Origin: JBBDNV01 sp040877415
Lineage (GTDB): Bacteria > Planctomycetota > Planctomycetia > Pirellulales > PALSA-1355
Length of the DNA: 9,718 nucleotides
Direction: 5' to 3'
Assembly: GCA_040877415.1 (NCBI GenBank)
Contig: JBBDNV010000200.1
Coordinates: 1-9,718 of the forward strand
Below, one piece after another: positions 5,878 through 9,718 of the stretch. Below the pieces are notes generated by a model that had not been told where the DNA came from, did no database searches, and was given only the letters and a program-made list of their open reading frames with translations. A program made the position numbers and the translations under genes. Position 1 is the first letter of the stretch; every line of letters starts with the position of its first letter.

Positions 5878-6963
5878 ATGAATCCGATCAATCTTCACGA
5901 CTACGAGCAACTGGCCCGAGAGCGGCTGCCGCAGATGGTTTTTGACTACTACTTCGGCGGTTCCGAAGACGAGGTGACGCTGCGCGAGAATCGGCTTGGA
6001 TGGCAGAAACTGCGCTTGCGGCCGCGCGTTCTAGTCGACGTCGGCAAGCGCGACCTGGGCACGACGGTGCTCGGTCATTCGACGTCATTGCCGGTGCTTT
6101 TGGCGCCTTGCGGATTCAATGCCCTGGCCCATCCCGACGGCGAGCTGGCCGTTGCCCGGGCCGCGACTGCCGCCGGCGTCATTCAAGTCGTCAGCACCGC
6201 GGGAACCTTTAGCCTTGAAGAAGTCGCCGCCGCGGGCGCGGGCGGCACCCGCTGGTTTCAACTCTATTGTTACCGCGACCGCGGAATCACGAAATGGCTC
6301 GTCGAGCGGGCGGTCGCGGCCAACTATCAGGCGCTGTGCTTGACGGTCGACGCGCCGCTAGTCGGCCGCCGCGAACGCGACACGCGCAATCGCTTCGGAC
6401 TCCCTGCGGGCATGACCTGGAAGAATCTCCAGCACGTGGGGCTCGACCGCATGGAAGCCGGCGATGAGGGCTCGGCGCTCGAGCGTTATATCTCTGAGAT
6501 CTGGGACCCTTCGCTGACGTGGGACGCCATCCAGTGGTTGCGCAGCCTGTCTTCACTGCCGCTGGTGATCAAGGGAATCCTGACCGCCGAAGACGCGCGC
6601 CGGGCGGTCGATCATGGTGCGGCGGCGATCATCGTCTCCAATCACGGCGGAAGGCAACTCGACGGCACGCTGGCAACCAGCGAGGCGCTCGGCGAAGTCG
6701 TCGATGCCGTCACCGGCAGGGCCGAAGTCCTGGTCGACGGCGGCATTCGCCGCGGAAGTGACGTCTTGAAAGCCTTGGCGCTTGGCGCGCGGGCCGTCCT
6801 CATCGGTCGGCCGTATCTTTGGGCGCTGGCCACGTCGGGCCAGGCCGGCGTCGAGCACGTGATCAATATGCTGCGCGACGAATTGGATCTCGACATGGCA
6901 CTTGCCGGCTGCCCCACGATGGCCAGCATCGACCGCTCGCTCGTTCGTGTCCCGCGCTCCTGA
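5878..6963 (+). CDS. FMN-dependent alpha-hydroxy-acid oxidase/dehydrogenase
   Basis: This 361-residue protein belongs to the glycolate oxidase/L-lactate dehydrogenase family, which oxidises L-2-hydroxy acids to 2-oxo acids with FMN. The N-terminus aligns with spinach glycolate oxidase without gaps, so active-site Y24 falls in FDYYFGG at the same number. Other catalytic and FMN residues are present: Y130 in FQLYCYRDRG, D158 in LTVDAP, R165 in GRRERD, K232 in VIKGI, and H256 and R259 in SNHGGRQLDG. LVDGGIRRGSDVLKALALGA (285-304) and IGRP form the phosphate-binding end of the barrel. The substrate-loop tryptophan of plant glycolate oxidase is not conserved (STAGTFSLEE here), so glycolate, lactate or another acid cannot be told apart. 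No signal peptide is present, so it should be cytosolic. In-frame ATGs at 5833 and 5866 lack family homology; the 5878 start follows the alignment. It is 74 bp after the cytochrome gene. Confidence 0.93.
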   Translation: MNPINLHDYEQLARERLPQMVFDYYFGGSEDEVTLRENRLGWQKLRLRPRVLVDVGKRDLGTTVLGHSTSLPVLLAPCGFNALAHPDGELAVARAATAAGVIQVVSTAGTFSLEEVAAAGAGGTRWFQLYCYRDRGITKWLVERAVAANYQALCLTVDAPLVGRRERDTRNRFGLPAGMTWKNLQHVGLDRMEAGDEGSALERYISEIWDPSLTWDAIQWLRSLSSLPLVIKGILTAEDARRAVDHGAAAIIVSNHGGRQLDGTLATSEALGEVVDAVTGRAEVLVDGGIRRGSDVLKALALGARAVLIGRPYLWALATSGQAGVEHVINMLRDELDLDMALAGCPTMASIDRSLVRVPRS

Positions 6964-6999
6964 TGCACGTTGCCCCAGCCGCTTGCCGCTTGAAGATCT

Positions 7000-7028
7000 T
7001 TGCACGACCTCGAACGCTCAACTATGAT
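7000..7028 (+). promoter_or_regulatory. possible promoter of the Gfo/Idh/MocA gene
   Basis: TTGCAC (7000-7005) and TATGAT (7023-7028) are 17 bp apart, and the -10 matches consensus at 5 of 6 bases. Transcription would start near 7035, giving a leader of about 58 nt to the chosen ATG at 7093. If real, the ATGs at 7024 and 7027 are promoter DNA and not start codons. Confidence 0.4.
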
Positions 7029-7092
7029 GAACGTTCCACAACCGACTGTCGCCGATCTTTCGCAAGCGCATTTGCCCAAAAGGCGTCGTTTC

Positions 7093-8388
7093 ATGAGCAG
7101 CCACTCGCCAAATCGCCGTCAGTTTCTTCAGAAAGCGTCCGCCGTCGCAACCGCCGGCTTGACAGTTCCCTATTGGTTCACGGCGAAAGGCGCACTAGCC
7201 GCCGACGTTACAAGCAAGAACGATCGGCCGCTGGTCGGGTGCATCGGCACCGGCGACCGCTGGAACGGTTTGTATCGAAGCATCCAGCGGCACGGCGATA
7301 TCGTGGCCGTCTCGGACGTCGACCGAAAGCATGCCGAGAGCGGCCGGGAGAAAGCCGGCGGCAAGGCCGACATTTACGACGACTACCGCCGCCTGCTCGA
7401 TCGCCAGGACGTCGAGGTTGTTTCGATCGTCACGCCCGATCACTGGCACTCGAAAATCGCCATCGACGCCATGAAGGCGGGCAAGGACATCTTTTGTGAA
7501 AAGCCGCTGACCCTGACCATCGAAGAAGGCAAGCTCATTTCGAAGGTGCTCAAGGAAACCAACCGCGTCTTTCAAGTCGGCACCCAGCAACGCACGGAGA
7601 TGAACCGCCGTTTCCTCACGGCCATCGCCATGATTCGCGACGGGCGGATCGGCAAGGTCCGCAAAGTCACCTGCGCCATCGGCGGCGCACCCGCCGCCGG
7701 ACCTTTTGAGCCGATGCCCGTGCCGCCCGAGCTCAACTGGGACATGTGGCTGGGGCAGGCACCGATGGTTCCTTACACCGAGAAACGCTGCCACTACGAG
7801 TTCCGCTGGTGGTACGAGTATTCGGGCGGCAAGATGACCGACTGGGGCGCGCACCACGTCGACATCGCCACCTGGGCCATCGGCGCCGACCACAGCGGCC
7901 CGATTTCGGTTGGCGGAACCGCCACCCACCCGGATACTCCCAATGGCTACAACACTGCCACGGAGTTCCTGATCACCTGCAAATATGCGGACGGCGTCGA
8001 AATGGTCATCCGTCACGATACAGACAACGGCATCACGTTCGAAGGCGATGACGGCAAGTTCTTTGTCAGCCGAGGCGACCTGAAAGGCAAGCCCGTTGAC
8101 GAACTCAACGACCGTCCCTTGCCCGAAGACGCCATCGAAAAGCTCTATGGCGGCAAGCCAACTTCGCACATGGCCAATTTTTTCCAGTGCGTCCAATCGC
8201 GCAAGCAGCCAATCTCGGACGTCTTTACCCATCATCGCTCGATCACCACCTGCCACCTGGCAAACATCGCCATTCGTCTGGGCCGCACCATTCATTGGAA
8301 TCCCGAAACCGAGCAAATCGTCGGCGATTCCGAAGCCCAATCCTGGCAAGCCCGCGACCAGCGCAAGGGCTACGAAGTCGTCGGGTGA
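7093..8388 (+). CDS. Tat-exported Gfo/Idh/MocA family oxidoreductase
   Basis: This 431-residue protein is an NAD(P)-dependent oxidoreductase of the glucose-fructose oxidoreductase/inositol dehydrogenase family, usually acting on sugars or cyclitols. SPNRRQFLQK (5-14) is a twin-arginine motif, followed by a hydrophobic stretch ending at ALAAD (34-38). It should be exported folded with its cofactor. LVGCIGTGDRWNG (47-59) is the dinucleotide-binding loop, and CEKPLTLT (135-142) holds the family's conserved lysine K137. WGAHHVDIATWA (251-262) supplies the catalytic-site Asp/His pair (D257 with H254/H255). The ATG at 7093 was chosen for AAAAGG (7078-7083) and a normal Tat signal; ATGs at 7024/7027 and a TTG at 7000 would prefix 23 or more residues. 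Planctomycetes carry many such secreted paralogues, often linked to glycan breakdown, but no glycan genes are here, so the substrate is unknown. Confidence 0.92.
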   Translation: MSSHSPNRRQFLQKASAVATAGLTVPYWFTAKGALAADVTSKNDRPLVGCIGTGDRWNGLYRSIQRHGDIVAVSDVDRKHAESGREKAGGKADIYDDYRRLLDRQDVEVVSIVTPDHWHSKIAIDAMKAGKDIFCEKPLTLTIEEGKLISKVLKETNRVFQVGTQQRTEMNRRFLTAIAMIRDGRIGKVRKVTCAIGGAPAAGPFEPMPVPPELNWDMWLGQAPMVPYTEKRCHYEFRWWYEYSGGKMTDWGAHHVDIATWAIGADHSGPISVGGTATHPDTPNGYNTATEFLITCKYADGVEMVIRHDTDNGITFEGDDGKFFVSRGDLKGKPVDELNDRPLPEDAIEKLYGGKPTSHMANFFQCVQSRKQPISDVFTHHRSITTCHLANIAIRLGRTIHWNPETEQIVGDSEAQSWQARDQRKGYEVVG

Positions 8389-8474
8389 CGGCGATCCAGG
8401 TCCGCCGATTGAAGCGATGGTGGTCCGACGAATTGGCGCGCGGCGGGCGCCACCCTATTGAAGCCGCCAGGTTC

Positions 8475-8543
8475 AAAAAAAGCCGCGCGCCTCGCACCGC
8501 GACCTCCCTCAGGCAACGATGCAGGCACCGCGGCGATTTTTTT
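8475..8543. terminator. A-tract/T-tract framed stem, possible terminator
   Basis: AAAAAAA-GCCGCG (8475-8487) and CGCGGC-GA-TTTTTTT (8529-8543) are complementary apart from the GA, enclosing about 41 bases. It lies 87 bp after the oxidoreductase stop, so on the plus strand it could end that transcript with seven T residues. The large loop makes it less convincing than a classical hairpin. Confidence 0.35.
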
Positions 8544-8592
8544 CGGCCGACTTGCAAGTCGGTTCAGCCGTTTCCCAAAAACACAACGAATC

Positions 8593-8612
8593 GGGCCGGA
8601 CACGGTCCGCCC
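8593..8612 (-). terminator. possible terminator of the PEP-CTERM gene
   Basis: On the minus strand GGGCGGAC and GTCCGGCCC pair with one bulged base around a CGT loop, 11 bp after the PEP-CTERM stop codon. A TTTTT run follows only about ten bases later, so termination would be inefficient if it works this way. Confidence 0.4.
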
Positions 8613-8622
8613 TGATCGTCGT

Positions 8623-9219
8623 TCACGCAGAGCTTATTCCAGCGCGGCGCCGTCGCAGGGCATAGCCACAGAGGCCCACAATGCCGACGACGGCCAACAA
8701 GGCGCTGGACGGCTCGGGGGTGACCCTTAAATAGCCTCGGCCGCCGTCGTATGGGCTGACAACGGTTGCCATCGTGATGGAATGCGCGCCAGGACCCAGC
8801 AAGTACGAACCACTACTGTACGAAGGATCGTTAAAAGCCGCCTCCGGGCCCAGTTCCAACCCCTCGGCGACAGGAACGAGCGAAGTCAGCCCAAGCGATG
8901 CGCCAAAGTCAAACACTTCGAATCGGTCCCCTTTTAGAAAGTCGTCTGTCACGTCCAAAACGACGTTCGTCAGCGCGTTAAACGTGAATGGCCCTTCCAA
9001 GTTGGGTGCCCCGTCTCCTCCAATCCAAAAGAACGCCGGTGGCGTGTCCGTAGTTGCGAACCAGTCCGCTCCCACCACAATCGGCGGATCGTCCCCCGGA
9101 GTTCCCGTTCCACCGTTGAGCGCGTCCGCATTTGCGCTCGCTGGCATGATCGCCATTGCGGCGGCGATTGCGGCAAAACAACGATATTTCCTTACTGATT
9201 TTTTTAGCGACTTCATCAT
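8623..9219 (-). CDS. PEP-CTERM sorted exoprotein of unknown function
   Basis: This 198-residue protein is exported and then processed by an exosortase. The N-terminus (MMKSLKKSVRKYR, then AAIAAAMAIM) is a signal peptide cleaved near ASANA|DA (27-33). The C-terminus is a complete PEP-CTERM sorting signal: TPEP (PEP at 168-170), a hydrophobic helix ALLAVVGIVGLCGYAL (173-188), and RRRR (189-192). The body (about 33-165) is acidic, with threonine, glycine and aromatic residues. It carries strand-like segments such as NVVLDVTDDF (85-94) and HSITMATVV (146-154), consistent with a secreted beta-sandwich domain that I cannot name. GGGAG lies upstream of the start; a second ATG immediately follows the first, so the start may shift by one codon. 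PEP-CTERM proteins are associated with exopolysaccharide and cell-surface material. The exosortase is not in this window. Confidence 0.88.
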   Translation of the reverse strand: MMKSLKKSVRKYRCFAAIAAAMAIMPASANADALNGGTGTPGDDPPIVVGADWFATTDTPPAFFWIGGDGAPNLEGPFTFNALTNVVLDVTDDFLKGDRFEVFDFGASLGLTSLVPVAEGLELGPEAAFNDPSYSSGSYLLGPGAHSITMATVVSPYDGGRGYLRVTPEPSSALLAVVGIVGLCGYALRRRRAGISSA

Positions 9220-9400
9220 TAGACTACTCCCTAAGGCAGGACAGGATAACCACGACTCTAAAGCGGTTCATCTCCGTAGAAACTCAAACGCAGTTATGCT
9301 GTGATTAGCGTTACCCCAAGTTGTCTCGTTGCCGCCCATGCTGGAGCGCTGGTTTGTGCCAAAGATGTGCCGACGAATTGCTGAAAAGGGCCAAGCCAAC

Positions 9401-9469
9401 AAAAAACGACGATTGAAAGCTTTCGAGCCCGGCCACAAGCTGGCCGGCGTGGAAAGACTTCAATCGTCG
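9401..9469 (-). terminator. strong intrinsic terminator, minus strand
   Basis: Arms 9407-9435 and 9441-9469 are each 29 bases and pair at 24 positions, with an uninterrupted 11-bp base, a 7-bp top (CCGGCCA/TGGCCGG) and a CAAGC loop. On the minus strand six T residues (9401-9406) follow directly. On the plus strand only a C and four T residues follow, so it may work weakly in that direction too. Confidence 0.75.
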
Positions 9470-9568
9470 CTTTTGCTAAATTAGCGTTTCCTAGAAACCG
9501 CCGAATTTCAAAGCATTAGATCTCACCTCGAGCAACGGGCTCGCCCCAAGCGGCCCATATTATCGACG
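9401..9568 (-). ncRNA. predicted orphan structured RNA, about 168 nt
   Basis: The gene is inferred from a strong promoter at 9575-9603 and a T-tailed hairpin at 9401-9469 on the same strand, with no protein gene between. From the predicted start near 9568 the RNA would contain a small CGAGC/GCTCG hairpin (9529-9543), a GTTTC/GAAAC hairpin (9486-9498), and the large terminator stem. I could not match it to tmRNA, SRP RNA, 6S RNA or a riboswitch class I know. It could be a trans-acting small RNA or a leader attenuating transcription towards the PEP-CTERM gene. The promoter might also simply drive readthrough into that gene. Confidence 0.5.
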
Positions 9569-9574
9569 TCCGAG

Positions 9575-9603
9575 AAGATAACAAGCCCTGCCGGCAGTGT
9601 CAA
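9575..9603 (-). promoter_or_regulatory. near-consensus sigma70 promoter
   Basis: On the minus strand a perfect TTGACA (9598-9603) is 17 bp from TATCTT (9575-9580), which is preceded by TGT as an extended -10. A run of six A residues on that strand (9608-9613) lies just upstream of the -35 and could act as an UP element. It is the best-matching promoter in the window. It points away from the fabF stop towards the 9401-9469 hairpin. Confidence 0.75.
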
Positions 9604-9654
9604 GTCATTTTTTGCCTGAGTTTCTGCATCCGGCGACCGACCCTAGTGGCCAGG

Positions 9655-9717
9655 CTAGCCCACGAAGCGGCTGGCGATGAGGGAGATGTTCTGGCCGCCG
9701 AAGCCGAAGCTGTTCGT
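9655..9717 (-). CDS. fabF: beta-ketoacyl-ACP synthase II, C-terminal end (partial, second copy)
   Basis: The last 20 codons run in from the right edge on the minus strand and read TNSFGFGGQNISLI followed by ASRFVG and a TAG stop. The coding end is identical to the left-edge copy over 55 bases. It then differs by three bases (FVG against FTG), with GGCTAGC shared around the stop. Silent positions are also identical over those 55 bases, which suggests recent duplication or gene conversion and not merely conserved protein sequence. The active-site residues lie outside the window. The nearest intrinsic terminator on this strand is about 185 bp downstream, but a separate promoter lies between, so that hairpin may not belong to this gene. 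Confidence 0.85.
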   Translation of the reverse strand, partial: TNSFGFGGQNISLIASRFVG

Positions 9718-9718
9718 G
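9664..9718 (-). repeat. 55-bp terminal inverted repeat, right copy
   Basis: This is the exact reverse complement of bases 1-55. The two copies lie at the extreme ends of the window inside the 3' ends of two oppositely oriented fabF-like genes. If real in the genome, the full repeat continues outside and could allow inversion of the 9.6 kb between the copies. Confidence 0.95.

Larger units (their letters stand above)
9220..9654. other. 435-bp region without protein genes
   Basis: This region lies between the PEP-CTERM gene start and the right fabF stop, both on the minus strand. Its right half holds a strong minus-strand promoter and a large T-tailed hairpin, predicted to make a short RNA. 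Its left half (9220-9400) is the PEP-CTERM upstream region; I found no convincing promoter in it. No open reading frame with a ribosome binding site is visible. Confidence 0.6.

Noticed and set aside
7000..7092. Earlier starts (TTG 7000, ATG 7024 or 7027) for the Gfo/Idh/MocA gene
   Set aside because: They would add 23 or more residues before the twin-arginine motif and overlap a likely -10; the ATG at 7093 has AAAAGG at good spacing.
7195..8349. Long minus-strand open frame of 384 codons opposite the Gfo/Idh/MocA gene
   Set aside because: It is antisense to a gene with clear family motifs and Tat signal, has no recognisable domain, and arises from GC-rich codon use.
9345..9361. Sigma54-like TGGCAC upstream of the PEP-CTERM gene
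   Set aside because: The GC element expected at the -12 position is AGCGC and not TTGC, so the promoter is incomplete.
9523..9558. Eleven-codon open frame (MGRLGRARCSR) inside the predicted RNA, as a leader peptide
   Set aside because: It has no ribosome binding site and no run of regulatory codons, so it is probably chance.
1..9718. Composite transposon or integrated element bounded by terminal inverted repeats
   Set aside because: The repeats encode the conserved C-terminus of FabF, there is no transposase or integrase, and there is no target duplication visible. Shared-k-mer contig ends explain them better.
9401..9718. CRISPR array or short regularly spaced repeats near the right end
   Set aside because: Only single inverted repeats are present; no repeat unit recurs at regular spacing anywhere in the window.

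Overview
The window looks like a piece of a planctomycete chromosome, probably from the Pirellulales and its relatives. This is inferred from gene content and style, not from a marker gene. A Tat-exported Gfo/Idh/MocA oxidoreductase, a PEP-CTERM sorted exoprotein, a lipoprotein combining a cupredoxin with a carboxypeptidase-regulatory-like fold, and a secreted two-haem cytochrome c are together typical of that phylum. The DNA is GC-rich, genes are spaced with real gaps, and clear AGGA-type ribosome binding sites support most starts.

Edges. Bases 1-64 (+) and 9655-9717 (-) are the 3' ends of two beta-ketoacyl-ACP synthase (FabF-type) genes that point into the window. The first 55 bases are the exact reverse complement of the last 55, and identity stops at base 56. 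Exactly 55 identical terminal bases suggests the window is one complete contig cut at a repeated 55-mer by a k=55 assembler, with paralogous fabF copies on both sides.

Left part (65-1981). A tRNA-Cys(GCA) gene lies on the minus strand with a recognisable promoter and a palindromic hairpin behind it. Then come a small basic protein of unknown function (492-830) and a divergent member of the DapA/N-acetylneuraminate lyase family (930-1859). A cysteine-free Cu/Zn superoxide dismutase (sodC, 1982-2449, minus) converges on the latter. A perfect LacI-type operator (2506-2517) sits in the sodC promoter.

Centre (2450-8388). After a 514-bp intergenic region, five plus-strand genes follow. They encode a cupredoxin lipoprotein, an exported protein of unknown family, a membrane-anchored cytochrome c with two haem sites, an FMN-dependent alpha-hydroxy-acid oxidase, and a Tat-exported Gfo/Idh/MocA oxidoreductase. 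The first three are 43 and 37 bp apart and look like one envelope electron-transfer cassette. The oxidase follows after 74 bp and may be cotranscribed. The oxidoreductase, 129 bp further on, has a possible promoter of its own.

Right part (8389-9718). A PEP-CTERM exoprotein gene (minus) is followed by 435 bp without a protein gene. This stretch holds the best candidate for something undescribed. A near-ideal sigma70 promoter (TTGACA, 17 bp, extended -10 TGTTATCTT, upstream T/A tract) lies about 100 nt before a large hairpin ending in six T residues on the same strand. The arrangement predicts an orphan structured RNA of about 168 nt.
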